A stretch of DNA of 64,000 bases from Maricaulis parjimensis. Lineage in GTDB: Bacteria > Pseudomonadota > Alphaproteobacteria > Caulobacterales > Maricaulaceae. The position numbers were made by a program, and so were the translations under genes. Below, one piece after another: positions 25,365 through 35,650 of this stretch (positions within the stretch are counted from its first letter, which is position 1; each line of letters opens with the position of its first letter). The notes under the pieces were generated by a model. The model was not told where the DNA came from. It ran no database searches and was given only the letters and a program-made list of their open reading frames with translations. Location of the stretch: positions 484,072 to 548,071 of the forward strand of contig NZ_JADOTT010000001.1 in the NCBI RefSeq assembly GCF_016817355.1. The letters are read 5' to 3'.

Positions 25365-26636
25365 ATGTTTCGATCCGGCCTATCCCGTTTTTCCCGCTAT
25401 CGCGGTCGCCGCGCCCGCTTCGAGCACGGCCCGCAGGATGAAGCCGCGCTCGATATCCGGCTGGCAGCCCTGTGCCGGCAAGCGGCCGGGCTGGGTTTGA
25501 CCAGCCCCCAAATACTGCTGGAATATCTCGACGCGCGGGGCCTCGACACCGGCCTGCCCCGCCTCTCGGCCTGTCTCGCAGCCCTGAGCCGTGCCCGCGG
25601 CCCCCTTGCGCCGGAGCAGTTCGGTCAGGACCTCTCCCATGACGGGCTGGACCTTCTGGAGCGGGCCGTCGGCGATGATCTCGCCATTCCGAACTTTGCC
25701 CATTTCTGTCACCGCGTATCCGGCTTTTTCAGCTATGCGCAGGAAAACCGGCGCGGCCAGATCGCCGACTACATCCCCGAACTCGCGCGCCAGGATGCCG
25801 ACGGGTTCGGCCTGGCCCTGTGTTCGATTGACGGACAGCGCTTCAATCTGGGCGATGCCCAGACCGGCTTCTGCCTGCAATCGGTCGTGAAACCGCTCAA
25901 TTATGCCCTCGCCCTGGCGCTGAACGGGGAAAGCCTGGTTCACGCCCATGTCGGACGGGAGCCCTCGGGCCGCCGCTTCAACGAGCTGGCCCTGGACCCC
26001 GATCACCGGCCCCATAATCCGATGATCAATGCCGGCGCCATCATGTGTGCCGCCCTCATCCGCCCGGCCCAGCCTGTGGAGGCCCGGGCCGAACTGATCC
26101 GGCGCTTTGTCATGTCCGCGGCCGGCGGTGCGGACTGCAGGCTCGACGAGGCCGTCTACCGGTCCGAACTGGCCACGGCCGACCGCAATCGCTCCCTCGT
26201 CAAAATGATGGATGAGCACGACGCCTTCCCGCCCGGCACCGACACGCAGGCCGCCCTCGATCTCTATTTTCGGGCCTGCGCCCTCAGCCTGGATTGCGAT
26301 GCCCTGTCCGTCGTGGCCGCCATGCTGGCCAATGGCGGGGTCTGTCCGGTCACCGGCCACCGGGTGATCGACCCGGTCATGGTCCGTCACACCCTCTCCC
26401 TCATGCTGACCTGCGGCATGTATGACTATTCCGGCGAGTTTGCCTTCACGGTCGGCCTGCCCGCCAAGTCCGGCGTCTCAGGCGGGTTGATGATCGTCAT
26501 TCCCGGTGTCGGCGGTTTCGGCCTCTGGTCGCCCCGGCTGGACCGGCAGGGCAATTCGGTACGCGGCGTCGAGTTCTGCCAGCGCCTGGTGGAAGATTAC
26601 CCGTTTCACATCTTTGCCGGGGTCGCGTCTGACTGA
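25365..26636 (+). CDS. glsA: Glutaminase with N-terminal helical extension
   Basis: A serine-dependent glutaminase (glutamine to glutamate plus ammonia). The catalytic Ser173-x-x-Lys176 is in [14 protein letters not shown], with [10 protein letters not shown] and [13 protein letters not shown] downstream. Bacterial GlsA is about 305 residues; this one is 423, with ~100 extra N-terminal residues of predicted helices like the N-terminal region of animal glutaminases. The ankyrin repeats of the animal enzymes are absent. Starts 113 bases from the divergent argG. Confidence 0.9.
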   Translation: MFRSGLSRFSRYRGRRARFEHGPQDEAALDIRLAALCRQAAGLGLTSPQILLEYLDARGLDTGLPRLSACLAALSRARGPLAPEQFGQDLSHDGLDLLERAVGDDLAIPNFAHFCHRVSGFFSYAQENRRGQIADYIPELARQDADGFGLALCSIDGQRFNLGDAQTGFCLQSVVKPLNYALALALNGESLVHAHVGREPSGRRFNELALDPDHRPHNPMINAGAIMCAALIRPAQPVEARAELIRRFVMSAAGGADCRLDEAVYRSELATADRNRSLVKMMDEHDAFPPGTDTQAALDLYFRACALSLDCDALSVVAAMLANGGVCPVTGHRVIDPVMVRHTLSLMLTCGMYDYSGEFAFTVGLPAKSGVSGGLMIVIPGVGGFGLWSPRLDRQGNSVRGVEFCQRLVEDYPFHIFAGVASD

Positions 26637-26674
26637 GAAGCGCGGCATGATCGCCGCCTTGCCGGAGTTCCCCC

Positions 26675-27301
26675 ATGCTTGATTGGTCCCTGTTTCCGCT
26701 TTTCCTGGCCGCTGGCCTGGCCCTGGCGCTCAGCCCGGGTCCGGACATGGCCTTCACCCTGGCAACAGCCGCCTCGCGCGGTCCGCGTGCCGGTCTGGGT
26801 GCCGTGGCCGGCATTATCACGGGCGGCCTGATCTGGACTCTGGCCGCAGCCGCCGGCCTCGCCGCCCTGGTGGCGGCCTCCGAACACGCCCTGACCGTGG
26901 TCCGCTATGCCGGTGGGGCCTATCTCGTCTGGCTGGCCATCCGCACGGTCCGGGCGCTGGATGCGCCCATGCATGCCAAGAGCGCCCGCGATGCCTGGCA
27001 CGGTTTCCGCCAAGGCCTGATGACCAATCTGCTCAATCCCAAGATCGGCCTCTTTTTCCTGGCCCTCCTGCCGCAATTCACCAATCCGGACATCGGCCCG
27101 GTGTGGCTGCAAATGCTGAGCCTGGGTCTGATTTTCTTCGCCATGGGCACGATCATCCTGACCATTGTCGCCCTGGCGGCCGGCGCCGCCCGCGACCGGC
27201 TGGCCCGCTCCGCCCGCTCACGACGCGTTCTCAATGGCTTGGCGGCCACGGCCTTCGGCGGGCTCGGTCTGCGCTTGCTTTTTTCGGGCAATACGGCCTA
27301 G
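26675..27301 (+). CDS. LysE/RhtB family amino-acid exporter
   Basis: 208 residues, six hydrophobic helices, with the family motif SPGPDMAFTLATAASRGPRAGLGAVAGI at residues ~19-46 and GFRQGLMTNLLNPKIGLFFLALLPQF at ~110. Members export amino acids such as lysine, threonine or homoserine lactones; the substrate is not predictable. Lies 38 bases after glsA and 10 before pyrF, all on one strand. Confidence 0.9.
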   Translation: MLDWSLFPLFLAAGLALALSPGPDMAFTLATAASRGPRAGLGAVAGIITGGLIWTLAAAAGLAALVAASEHALTVVRYAGGAYLVWLAIRTVRALDAPMHAKSARDAWHGFRQGLMTNLLNPKIGLFFLALLPQFTNPDIGPVWLQMLSLGLIFFAMGTIILTIVALAAGAARDRLARSARSRRVLNGLAATAFGGLGLRLLFSGNTA

Positions 27302-27311
27302 AAGCCCGTTC

Positions 27312-28013
27312 ATGTCCAAGACCTCTGACCCCCGCCTCATCGTCGCGCTTGACCTGCCGTCGACCGACGAAGCCTGGACGCTGACCCAACGGGTCGGCGA
27401 CGCCGTCGATTACTACAAGATCGGGCTACAGCTCTTCCCGCTTGGCGGGATGGATCTGTGCCGCCGCCTGAAATCGGCCGGCAAATCGGTCTTCCTGGAC
27501 TTCAAACTCCACGACATCCCGGCCACGGTGGAAAAAGCCACGCGCTCGATCACCCAGGGCGGGGCCGACCTCCTGACCGTGCACGCCGAGCCGCCGGTCA
27601 TGCGCGCGGCGGTCGCCGGATGCGAGGGCTCGGACCTGCAAATCCTCGGCGTCACCGTGCTGACCAGTTATGACGACGCCATGCTGACCGAGATGGGCTA
27701 TGCCTATGGTGCCCGCGACCTGGTCCTGCGCCGGGTCGAACAGGCGCTGGAATGCGGCGTCCACGGGATTGTCGCCAGCGCTCATGAAGCGGCGGAAATC
27801 CGCCAGCGTTTCGGTGACGGCTTCCATATCGTCACGCCAGGCATTCGTCCGGACGGTGCCGATATCGGTGACCAGAAACGCGTGGCCACGCCGGCCAAGG
27901 CCCTCAGCGAGGGCGCGACCCATCTCGTGGTCGGACGCCCGGTCAATGCCGCACCCGATCCGGCCCAGGCTGCCCGGGATATTGTCGCGGAAATGCAGAC
28001 CGTTCCGGCCTGA
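27312..28013 (+). CDS. pyrF: Orotidine 5'-phosphate decarboxylase
   Basis: PyrF makes UMP from OMP. The 233-residue TIM barrel carries the signature FLDFKLHDIPATVEKA (catalytic Asp-x-Lys-x-x-Asp), TVHAEPPVMRAAV, and VTPGIRPDGADIGDQKRVATP with the phosphate-binding VVGRPVNAA. The open frame starts 49 codons earlier within lysE; the ATG at 27312 begins the family-typical sequence MSKTSDPRLIVALDLPS. Confidence 0.96.
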   Translation: MSKTSDPRLIVALDLPSTDEAWTLTQRVGDAVDYYKIGLQLFPLGGMDLCRRLKSAGKSVFLDFKLHDIPATVEKATRSITQGGADLLTVHAEPPVMRAAVAGCEGSDLQILGVTVLTSYDDAMLTEMGYAYGARDLVLRRVEQALECGVHGIVASAHEAAEIRQRFGDGFHIVTPGIRPDGADIGDQKRVATPAKALSEGATHLVVGRPVNAAPDPAQAARDIVAEMQTVPA

Positions 28014-28021
28014 ACCCGGCT

Positions 28022-28588
28022 CTAATTGTAAGGATAGGCGCGCGGCGGCGTGATCACCGGCCGGCCGATTGAGGGCCGGTCCATGGCACGAACCTGCCGC
28101 GTCAACGAGGTCGGCGGACCGGCAAAACCCGTCCGGACGCGGCCATCCGCGCCGATCAGGATCAAGCCGCGATAGGAATAGACCGGCTGGAATCCCGGCC
28201 GTTCGACCCCGCCCACCAGCGAGCCGGTGAAAAAATCATCCTGCAGGACAACCCGTTCGCGCACCGGTTCCGCGACCGGACGGGCCGGCGGCGGCGACAT
28301 CTGCGCCCGCGGCGCCTCAAGGGCCGGTCGTGCCGGCACATCCATCACCAGCCGTTGCGGCGGCGCACCGGCCAGCCGGTCGGCCGGTCGGGATGGCTGA
28401 GCGGAAGGAGGAGCCGGCGCAGCCTGGTCTGCCGAAAAACGGCAGGCGGGCCCGGTATAGGTCCCTGCACGGGCCTCGGCGATATCCTGGGCGGTGCAGA
28501 CACGATCCGGCACAGCCTGCCCCAGCGCGCTCGCGGGCAGGATGAGGGCGGCGGTCAGGGCCGCCAGGATGAGATGGGACTGTGCCAT
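28022..28588 (-). CDS. Secreted Pro/Ala-rich protein, unknown
   Basis: 188 residues: a signal peptide (cleavage after about residue 23, ALGQA), two cysteines flanking CTAQDIAEARAGTYTGPAC, a Pro/Ala/Arg-rich linker (~60-110) and a C-terminal domain with YSYRGLILIGADGRVRTGF. No family recognised. It probably lies in the periplasm or outer envelope. Convergent with pyrF (8-base gap) and 65 bases downstream of the SDHAF4-like gene. Confidence 0.65.
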   Translation of the reverse strand: MAQSHLILAALTAALILPASALGQAVPDRVCTAQDIAEARAGTYTGPACRFSADQAAPAPPSAQPSRPADRLAGAPPQRLVMDVPARPALEAPRAQMSPPPARPVAEPVRERVVLQDDFFTGSLVGGVERPGFQPVYSYRGLILIGADGRVRTGFAGPPTSLTRQVRAMDRPSIGRPVITPPRAYPYN

Positions 28589-28653
28589 AGCGGCACACTA
28601 GCGCGCCGCACCGCCTTCGCTAAGCCGATGCGCGCCACAGGCGAAACCCGCGG

Positions 28654-28872
28654 CTAGAAATCGCTGATAATGCCCTTCTTCTCCCAGTCGCCGAACCGCG
28701 TCGGTTCCGGGCCCTTGCGGCCACCCAGCTCGGTCGGACGCTCTTCGGCTGCAGCCGCGGCACGCCGCGCCTCGGCCTCGGCCAACGCCCGCTTGGCAGC
28801 CTCGCTCAGCGGTTTGCGGGGAGAGGGGACAGACGGCGCGTCCGTCCCGTCTTGAGAAGTCTCATCGGTCAT
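28654..28872 (-). CDS. DUF1674/SDHAF4-like succinate dehydrogenase assembly factor
   Basis: 72 residues with an Ala/Glu/Arg helix and the diagnostic C-terminus [23 protein letters not shown], equivalent to the end of eukaryotic SDHAF4 (GPEPTRYGDWE...DF). SDHAF4 binds flavinylated SdhA and shields it until it joins SdhB. Divergent from htpX across 59 bases. No sdh genes are in the window. Confidence 0.88.
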   Translation of the reverse strand: MTDETSQDGTDAPSVPSPRKPLSEAAKRALAEAEARRAAAAAEERPTELGGRKGPEPTRFGDWEKKGIISDF

Positions 28873-28931
28873 ACCACTTATCTAGTCCGACGAGGGCCGC
28901 ATGGCCATGTGTATTGGAGCTTGCACGACAG

Positions 28932-29828
28932 ATGACCGCAAACGGATTGAGAACCTTCCTGCTTCTGGCCGGCATGACGGCCTTTTTCATGGGGATCGGC
29001 TATCTTCTGGGCGGACCGGCCGGGGCCATGCTGGCGCTTGTCGTGGCCGCCGGCATGAATCTGTTCGCCTGGTGGAATTCCGCCGACATGGTGCTGCGCA
29101 TGCATGGCGCGCGCGCGATCACACCCTCCGAACGCCATCCTGCCCTGCGCCAGTATGCGCTGGACGTGCAGATGCTGGCCCAGCGCGCCAATTTGCCGGC
29201 CCCGCGCGTCTATGTGATCGAGACCGACCAGCCCAATGCCTTCGCCACCGGCCGTGATCCGCAGCATGCCGCCGTCGCCGCCACGACCGGCCTGCTGGCC
29301 CGGCTCGACCGCGAAGAGGTCCAGGGTGTGATGGCGCACGAGCTGGCCCATGTGAAAAACCGCGACACGCTGACCATGACCGTCACCGCCACCCTGGCCG
29401 GTGCGATCGGCATGCTGGCCAATTTCGCCCTCTTTTTCGGCGGCAATAACCGCGCCGGACTGATCGGCTCCATCGCCCTGGCGATCTTCGCGCCGATGGC
29501 GGCCATGCTGGTCCAGAGCGCGATCAGCCGCGCCCGTGAATATGAAGCCGACCGGATCGGTGCGGAAATCATGGGCAAGCCGATGGCCCTCGCCAGCGCG
29601 CTGGAAAAGATCGAGCGCTCGGCCCGCCAGACCCTCAACCCCGCCGCGGAACGCAATCCGGCCACCGCCCACATGTTCATCATCAACCCGCTGAACGGGC
29701 AGAATATGGACAATCTCTTCTCCACCCACCCGGACACGGCCAACCGGATCGCCAAACTGCGCGAAATGGCGGGCGCCGCGGCCCCGGTCTCGTCAGGCCC
29801 TTGGGCGCCCCGGGGTCCCTGGGGCTAG
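28932..29828 (+). CDS. htpX: Membrane zinc protease HtpX
   Basis: 298 residues of the M48B family, which degrades misfolded inner-membrane proteins together with FtsH. Zinc ligands are His136 and His140 of AHELAH, with the downstream Glu in REYEADR. Two N-terminal helices (about 7-48) and two central ones (~148-190) are present. The C-terminus [14 protein letters not shown] is standard. The frame starts at a TTG (28914); I prefer the ATG at 28932 because homologues begin there, with GGAG 12 bases upstream. Confidence 0.93.
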   Translation: MTANGLRTFLLLAGMTAFFMGIGYLLGGPAGAMLALVVAAGMNLFAWWNSADMVLRMHGARAITPSERHPALRQYALDVQMLAQRANLPAPRVYVIETDQPNAFATGRDPQHAAVAATTGLLARLDREEVQGVMAHELAHVKNRDTLTMTVTATLAGAIGMLANFALFFGGNNRAGLIGSIALAIFAPMAAMLVQSAISRAREYEADRIGAEIMGKPMALASALEKIERSARQTLNPAAERNPATAHMFIINPLNGQNMDNLFSTHPDTANRIAKLREMAGAAAPVSSGPWAPRGPWG

Positions 29829-29894
29829 GGTGCATGGCCGGTTTGCGGCCAGAAGGAATCGACGGAACCGGGCCCGCGTGCTAGCTCCGCGCCG

Positions 29895-31199
29895 ATGACA
29901 GACGGACTTGCTTCGCGGCGCTCGGCCGCCCACGCCTATATGGCCATCATGTCCCAGCGCAAAACGCTGGAATCGGCCCTGGAACACACACGCGGCTATC
30001 GCGAGATGGAAACCCGCGACCGGGCTTTCGCGCGTGCCATTCTGGCCACGACCTTCCGCCGCCATGGCCAGACCATCGCCGTTCTGTCCAAGCTTCTCGC
30101 CAAACCCTTGGAAGAAACCCCGGAACCGGCGGTCGCGCTTCTGGTCACCGGCGCAACCCAGCTTCTGTGGATGGATGGCGCACCGCATGCCGTGGTTTCC
30201 ACGACGGTGGCGCTGGCCGAGGAAAACAAGGCGGCCTTCGGCCTGAAAGGCCTGATCAATGCCGTCCTGCGCAAGGTCGACAAGGAAGGCCGCGACCTGG
30301 CGGCCCGCACCGCCCCGCGCGACAATCTTCCCGACTGGATGGCCCGCGCTTGGCGCAAGGCCTACGGCCCGGGCGCCCTGGCCCGCATGACCAATGTCCT
30401 GATGGACCCGCCGCCGCTGGACATCACGCTGAAAGACCCGGCCGAGCGCGAGAAATGGGCCGAAGCCCTGAAGGCCGAAATCCTGCCGACCGGCTCCCTG
30501 CGCCGCCAGGAAATCGGCGATATCACCCAATTGCCGGGCTATCGCGACGGAGCCTGGTGGATCCAGGACGCCGCCGCCGCCATCCCGGCCACCCTGCTGG
30601 GCGTGAAAGAGCGCGATCACGTCCTCGACATGTGCGCCGCGCCGGGCGGCAAGACGCTGCAACTGGCAGCCCTGGGTGCGCGCGTCACGGCGATCGACAG
30701 TTCCGCCGGCCGGCTCAAGCAATTGCGCGACAATCTCGGCCGCACCCAGATGCGGGCCAATGTCGTGGCCGAGGATGGCCGCCGCTTCAAACCGAAGGGC
30801 CCGGCCGACGCCATCCTCCTGGATGCGCCCTGTACCGCGACCGGTACGCTGCGCCGCCATCCCGAGGCCTCACAGATCAAGAAGCCCGGCCAGGTCGCCA
30901 AAATGGTGAAACTCCAGCTGGAACTGGCCAATGCGGCCACGCGCTTCCTGCGCCCGGGCGGCACGCTCGTCCTGTGCACCTGTTCCCTGCAGCCGGAAGA
31001 AGGCGAGGGGCTCGCCGCCGAACTTCTCAAGCGACAGAGCGAGCTGACCGTGCGTCCGATCCAGGACGGGGAAGTGCCCGGTCTTGAAGACGCGATCACG
31101 CCGGAAGGCTGGCTGCGCCTCACCCCGGCCATGTGGGCCGAAAAGGGCGGGCTGGACGGTTTCTTCATCGCCCGGTTCGAAAAGCGGATTTCAGCGTAA
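29895..31199 (+). CDS. rsmB: 16S rRNA m5C967 methyltransferase RsmB
   Basis: 434 residues: an N-terminal NusB-like RNA-binding domain (about 1-135) and a C-terminal Rossmann methyltransferase. SAM-binding DMCAAPGGKTLQL, the catalytic Cys in LLDAPCTATGTLRRHPE and the second Cys in LVLCTCSLQPEEGE are all present. It methylates C967 of 16S rRNA. First of a same-strand series rsmB-rpe-heparinase-CapD-purH. Confidence 0.95.
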   Translation: MTDGLASRRSAAHAYMAIMSQRKTLESALEHTRGYREMETRDRAFARAILATTFRRHGQTIAVLSKLLAKPLEETPEPAVALLVTGATQLLWMDGAPHAVVSTTVALAEENKAAFGLKGLINAVLRKVDKEGRDLAARTAPRDNLPDWMARAWRKAYGPGALARMTNVLMDPPPLDITLKDPAEREKWAEALKAEILPTGSLRRQEIGDITQLPGYRDGAWWIQDAAAAIPATLLGVKERDHVLDMCAAPGGKTLQLAALGARVTAIDSSAGRLKQLRDNLGRTQMRANVVAEDGRRFKPKGPADAILLDAPCTATGTLRRHPEASQIKKPGQVAKMVKLQLELANAATRFLRPGGTLVLCTCSLQPEEGEGLAAELLKRQSELTVRPIQDGEVPGLEDAITPEGWLRLTPAMWAEKGGLDGFFIARFEKRISA

Positions 31200-31259
31200 A
31201 TTCACTGCGAAACGTCCGCATCGCTTGCGCGCCAGCAGCCTCACTGTTATCGGATCGGC

Positions 31260-31919
31260 ATGTCCAAATCCGTGATCATTTCGCCGTCCATCCTGTCTGC
31301 CGACTTCGCCAAGCTCGGCGAGGAAGTCCGCGCCATCGACGAGGCTGGCGCCGACTGGATCCATGTCGACGTGATGGATGGCCACTATGTGCCGAACATC
31401 ACGATCGGACCGGCCGTGGTCAAAGCCCTGCGCCCGCACAGCCAGAAGACCTTCGACGTCCATCTGATGATCCAGCCGGTTGATCCCTATCTGGAAGCCT
31501 TCGCGGAGGCCGGATCGGACATCATCACGGCGCACCCGGAAGCCGGGCCGCACTTCCATCGCACGGTCCAGAACATCCGCTCCCTGGGCGTGAAGGCCGG
31601 CGCCGCGCTCAACCCGTCCACCGATCCGGGCATTATCGACTACGTCCTGGACGAGCTCGACCTTGTCCTGGTGATGAGTGTCAATCCGGGCTTTGGCGGA
31701 CAGAGCTTCATCGACAGCCAGCTGCGCAAGATCGAGCAGATCCGCACGATGATTGATGCGCGCGGCCTGTCCACGATGATCGAAGTGGATGGCGGGGTGA
31801 ATCCGGAAACGGCCAAGTCCTGCATGGCCGCCGGTGCCGATGCGCTGGTCGCCGGCAGCGCGGTCTTCCGGGGCGGGCCGGACGCCTACCGCGACAATAT
31901 CCACGCCCTGCGCGGCTGA
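31260..31919 (+). CDS. rpe: Ribulose-phosphate 3-epimerase
   Basis: 219 residues, TIM barrel. Motifs are [16 protein letters not shown], the metal/catalytic [39 protein letters not shown] and [12 protein letters not shown] with the second catalytic Asp. It interconverts ribulose- and xylulose-5-phosphate in the pentose phosphate pathway. Ends 5 bases before the heparinase-like gene. Confidence 0.97.
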   Translation: MSKSVIISPSILSADFAKLGEEVRAIDEAGADWIHVDVMDGHYVPNITIGPAVVKALRPHSQKTFDVHLMIQPVDPYLEAFAEAGSDIITAHPEAGPHFHRTVQNIRSLGVKAGAALNPSTDPGIIDYVLDELDLVLVMSVNPGFGGQSFIDSQLRKIEQIRTMIDARGLSTMIEVDGGVNPETAKSCMAAGADALVAGSAVFRGGPDAYRDNIHALRG

Positions 31920-31924
31920 TCGCC

Positions 31925-33691
31925 ATGGCTCGCACGCTGCGTCTGTCCGATTATGCCGGCGCGAGCATTATGGGTCTGCGCCGCGAGGCCTCGGCCACGC
32001 TCAACGCCATCGGCCTGCCCTGGGGATTCCAGGGCCTGACCAGTCTTCCCGATGCGCTGGAAATCCTGCCGGACGACCTCTATGCGGCCGATTCAGATCG
32101 TGGCGAGGCCATCATGGTCGGCCGTTTTTCCCTGGCCGGCGATGTCCATGTCGTCGAAAACCCTTCGGACATCTGGCTCCAGCCGGCCCCCACGCGGGCC
32201 TTTGCCCGCCGCCTGCACGGTTTCGGCTGGCTGCGCGACTGCCTCGTCGTGCCGGAAAAGGATGGCGCGGCGCTGGCCCGCACACTGGTCGATAGCTGGA
32301 TCGAGGCCTTTGGCCGCTGGAACGGCTTTGCCTGGTCCCATGGCGTGCTCTCGGCGCGCTTGCTGAACTGGTTGCGCTGCGGCGAGGCCCTGTTCAACAC
32401 GGATGAAGGCGACCGCAAGGCCCGCCGCAACCGTTTCCGCGCCCTGCTGCGCCAGGCGCGTTATCTCCAGCGCTCCCTGCCCATCGCCCATGACGGCGCG
32501 GTGCGTCTGCGCTGTGCGACGGCACTGGCCCTGGCCGGTATCTGCCTGCCGCGGCAGGCTGCCTTGCAGAAGGCCGGGCTGCAGGCGCTGGTTCGCGAAG
32601 TGGGCCGACAGATCCTGCCCGATGGCGGCCATGTCTCCCGCTCGCCCCGCGCCTGCGCCGAAACCCTGATCGACCTCGTCACCCTGCGCGATGCGGCCGA
32701 GCGCGCCGGAATCAGCCTGCCCTCTGAAATCAATCGTGCGATGGATCGGCTGGCCCCGATGGCCCGCTTCTTCCGCATGTCCGATGGCGGGCTGGCCAGT
32801 TTCCATGGTGGCGGGGAATGCGATCATTCCGCCCTGGCCCATGCCCTGGACCGCGACGACACCCAGGCCAAACCCTTCGGCTTCGCGCCCCATTCCGGCT
32901 ATCACCGGGCCGAGGCTGGCGGTGCCACCATTCTGCTGGATGTCGGCAAGCCGGCGCCGGGCGCTCTGTCCACCAGCGCCCATGCCAGCGCCCTGGCCTT
33001 TGAACTCTGCACATCCGGTGGCCGCCTTGTGGTCAATTGCGGCTGGCATGATGACCAGCCCGCCTCCTGGCGCGAAGCGGTCCGCGCCTCGGCAGCCCAT
33101 TCCACGCTGACCCTGGATGAAACCTCCTCCGCGCGCCTGTTCGGGCCGGGCTGGCAGCGTGACCTTCTGGGTCCGCGCCTGGTCTTCCCGTCCGGCTCGG
33201 TGACAGCCCGGCGCAATGAGGAGGAAATGGGTGTCTGGCTGGAAGGCATCCATGAAGGCTATCGCTCCAGCTATGGCCTCTCGCACCGCCGCCGGGTCTT
33301 CCTGGCCGCCGATGGCGGGGATTTGCGCGGCGAGGATGCGCTGTTCCGACCGGTCTCCGACGGACCGCCGGATGATGTCGATGTGCGCTGGCCCTTCGCC
33401 ATCCGCTTCCACCTGCATCCCGATGTCCGCGCCTCCCTGTCACGCGATTCCATGAGTGCCCTTCTGGTCCAGCCCAATGGCGATGGCTGGCGCTTCCGCA
33501 CCGATGGCGGACCTATCCGTCTGGAACGTTCGGTTTATTTGGCAGCGGGTGCACCTCCACAACGGGCCACACAAATAGTAATACAGGGGGATGCCGAACC
33601 CTTCGGGGCCGGCGACAGACCGCCGAACCGGGTTCGCTGGGCTTTCCAGCGCCTGGGCCGTATCGGCGGTGCGGGGGGAGATACCGAATGA
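31925..33691 (+). CDS. Heparinase II/III-like protein
   Basis: 588 residues: an N-terminal (alpha/alpha)6 toroid (about 100-270; WSHGVLSARLLNWLRC, QILPDGGHVSRSP) and a C-terminal beta-sandwich lyase domain (about 300-540; FAPHSGYHRAEAGGATILLDVGKPAPG, AHSTLTLDETSSARLFG). Family members are polysaccharide lyases, but the gene is widely found beside purH in this group where uronate polymers are not a known substrate. An envelope polysaccharide role is likely. No signal peptide is evident. The last codons overlap the CapD-like gene (ATGA). Confidence 0.88.
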   Translation: MARTLRLSDYAGASIMGLRREASATLNAIGLPWGFQGLTSLPDALEILPDDLYAADSDRGEAIMVGRFSLAGDVHVVENPSDIWLQPAPTRAFARRLHGFGWLRDCLVVPEKDGAALARTLVDSWIEAFGRWNGFAWSHGVLSARLLNWLRCGEALFNTDEGDRKARRNRFRALLRQARYLQRSLPIAHDGAVRLRCATALALAGICLPRQAALQKAGLQALVREVGRQILPDGGHVSRSPRACAETLIDLVTLRDAAERAGISLPSEINRAMDRLAPMARFFRMSDGGLASFHGGGECDHSALAHALDRDDTQAKPFGFAPHSGYHRAEAGGATILLDVGKPAPGALSTSAHASALAFELCTSGGRLVVNCGWHDDQPASWREAVRASAAHSTLTLDETSSARLFGPGWQRDLLGPRLVFPSGSVTARRNEEEMGVWLEGIHEGYRSSYGLSHRRRVFLAADGGDLRGEDALFRPVSDGPPDDVDVRWPFAIRFHLHPDVRASLSRDSMSALLVQPNGDGWRFRTDGGPIRLERSVYLAAGAPPQRATQIVIQGDAEPFGAGDRPPNRVRWAFQRLGRIGGAGGDTE

Positions 33692-35595
33692 CGCGGCGCA
33701 AGCCCGACACGGTCAAAACAGCGACGCATCGCAACCAGATCTCCATGGTCGCCGTGGCGCTCTTCGACCTGTGCGCCGGGGCCTTTTCCATGTGGGCTGC
33801 GGTTCTGCTGCGCTACCGGTTCGAACCGATCGCCCCGCCGGACCAGATCGTCCTGCAATCCGTCGCCGTGTTCGCGCTCTCCTGCGCCCTGGTCTTCCCG
33901 GTGGAGGGCCTGCACCGCGGTCTCTGGCGCTATGCCGCCCTCAATGATGCGGCCCGCATCGTACGCGCCGTGGTGATCGCCAATCTCGTCTTCCTGCCCA
34001 TTCTCTTCCTGATCAATCGTCTGGACGGTTTCCCGCGGACCGCCATCCTGATCGACATCCCGATCCTGATCGGTCTGCTTCTGGCACCGCGCTTCATTTT
34101 TGGCGGTTTGCGGACCCAGGGCCTGCGCGCCCTGCTTCAGGTGGAAGACCGGAGCAAGCCGGCGGCCATCCTGGTCGGGTCCGAAGCCGAACTGGATGAT
34201 GCCCTGCGCGATCTGCATCGCCGCAACGGATCCGCGCCCTTCCGGGCCAAGGGTTTGATCGAGCCCAATTCCGCCCTGACCGGCCATGCCATCCGCGGTA
34301 TTCCGGTTCTGGGCGGGATGAATTCCCTGGAAGCCGCACTCACCCGGCTGACCCAGGCCGAACATCAGCCGCCGCGCCTGGTCCTGGCCGGGGATTCCGC
34401 CGATGTTGACGTGGTCAACCAGCTCATCCGCATTGCCTCCAAGACCGGGGCCAAACTGTCCCGTGCGCGTCCCGCCGAAGGTCCGGGTGCCTTCTCGCCG
34501 GTTGAAGCCGCCGACCTGCTCAATCGCCCGCCGCGACCGCCCAATCTGGAACCAGCGCGCCCGCTGATCGAAGGCAAGCGCATCCTGATCACCGGGGCCG
34601 GCGGCACGATCGGCTCCCAGCTGGCCCGCCTGGCGGCCACGCTCAATCCGGGCAAGCTGATCTTCTTTGATGCCTCCGAGGCCAATCTCTACGAGATCGA
34701 CCTGGAATTCTCGCGCCGCACCCAGCGGGTCGCCTGGCGTGCCATCCTGGGCGATATCCGCGATACCGAACGTCTCGATGCCGTGTTCGCCGAGGAAAAA
34801 CCGGACGTGGTCCTGCACGCCGCCGCGCTGAAACACGTGCCCATGAGCGAGCTCAATCCCGGCGAGGCCGTGCGCACGAATGTGGTCGGCACGGTCAATA
34901 CGATCGAGACAGCCAAACGCCATGGCACGCGTGTCGTCGCCCTGATCTCCACGGACAAGGCCGTGGAACCCAATAATGTCATGGGTGCCACCAAGCGCGC
35001 TGCCGAACTCTATGCCCGCGGTGCGGCGGAGGCCGGCGGCGATACCCGGATCTGCGTCGTGCGGTTCGGCAATGTGCTGGGCTCCACCGGTTCGGTCGTG
35101 CCCCTGTTCGAACGCCAGATCGAGGCCGGCGAACCGGTCACCATCACCGACCCGGAAGCCACCCGCTATTTCATGACGGTGGAGGAAGCCTCCGGTCTCG
35201 TGCTTGATGCCGCGGCCCAGACTGCGTTTGACCCGGCCCTGAACGGCGCGCTCTACGTGCTCGACATGGGCAAGCCGGTGTCCATCCTGCGCCTTGCCCG
35301 CCAGCTTCTGCGCCTGCGGGGCCATGACCCGGACATGCCCGGCGCGATTTCCATTGTCGGCCTGCGTCCCGGCGAAAAGCGCCATGAGAGCCTGGTCTAT
35401 GAATTCGAACGGCGTGAGGCGACGAAGATTGACGGCGTGTGGTGCGTGACAGGACCGACACTGGATCGCGAACAGGTCAGCCAGGCGCTCGATACTGTCC
35501 TCAAATCAACGCATTCCGGCCAAAGGGACGCCACCGGGGTGGCCCTGGAAGCCCTGTGCGCCCTGCGTCCGCGCGAGACCGCCACATTGACTTGA
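33688..35595 (+). CDS. CapD/FlaA1-type nucleotide-sugar epimerase/dehydratase
   Basis: 635 residues. Four N-terminal membrane helices (about 16-130) are followed by a CoA-binding-like Rossmann domain (~145-265) and a catalytic SDR domain beginning KRILITGAGGTIGSQLARLAA (~295). The catalytic region contains HAAALKHVPMSE and STDKAVEPNNVMGATKR, in which the usual SDR Tyr is replaced by Met, as in FlaA1-type 4,6-dehydratases. It probably makes an activated deoxy-sugar for surface polysaccharide. Coupled by overlap to the heparinase-like gene. Confidence 0.9.
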   Translation: MTRRKPDTVKTATHRNQISMVAVALFDLCAGAFSMWAAVLLRYRFEPIAPPDQIVLQSVAVFALSCALVFPVEGLHRGLWRYAALNDAARIVRAVVIANLVFLPILFLINRLDGFPRTAILIDIPILIGLLLAPRFIFGGLRTQGLRALLQVEDRSKPAAILVGSEAELDDALRDLHRRNGSAPFRAKGLIEPNSALTGHAIRGIPVLGGMNSLEAALTRLTQAEHQPPRLVLAGDSADVDVVNQLIRIASKTGAKLSRARPAEGPGAFSPVEAADLLNRPPRPPNLEPARPLIEGKRILITGAGGTIGSQLARLAATLNPGKLIFFDASEANLYEIDLEFSRRTQRVAWRAILGDIRDTERLDAVFAEEKPDVVLHAAALKHVPMSELNPGEAVRTNVVGTVNTIETAKRHGTRVVALISTDKAVEPNNVMGATKRAAELYARGAAEAGGDTRICVVRFGNVLGSTGSVVPLFERQIEAGEPVTITDPEATRYFMTVEEASGLVLDAAAQTAFDPALNGALYVLDMGKPVSILRLARQLLRLRGHDPDMPGAISIVGLRPGEKRHESLVYEFERREATKIDGVWCVTGPTLDREQVSQALDTVLKSTHSGQRDATGVALEALCALRPRETATLT

Positions 35596-35650
35596 TCACC
35601 CGGCGTGGTAACTCGCCGCGCATCCGGGTGGATTGAACGGAGCCCCAACC

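Noticed and set aside
33535-35385. 616-codon minus-strand ORF
   Set aside because: Antisense shadow of the CapD-like gene.
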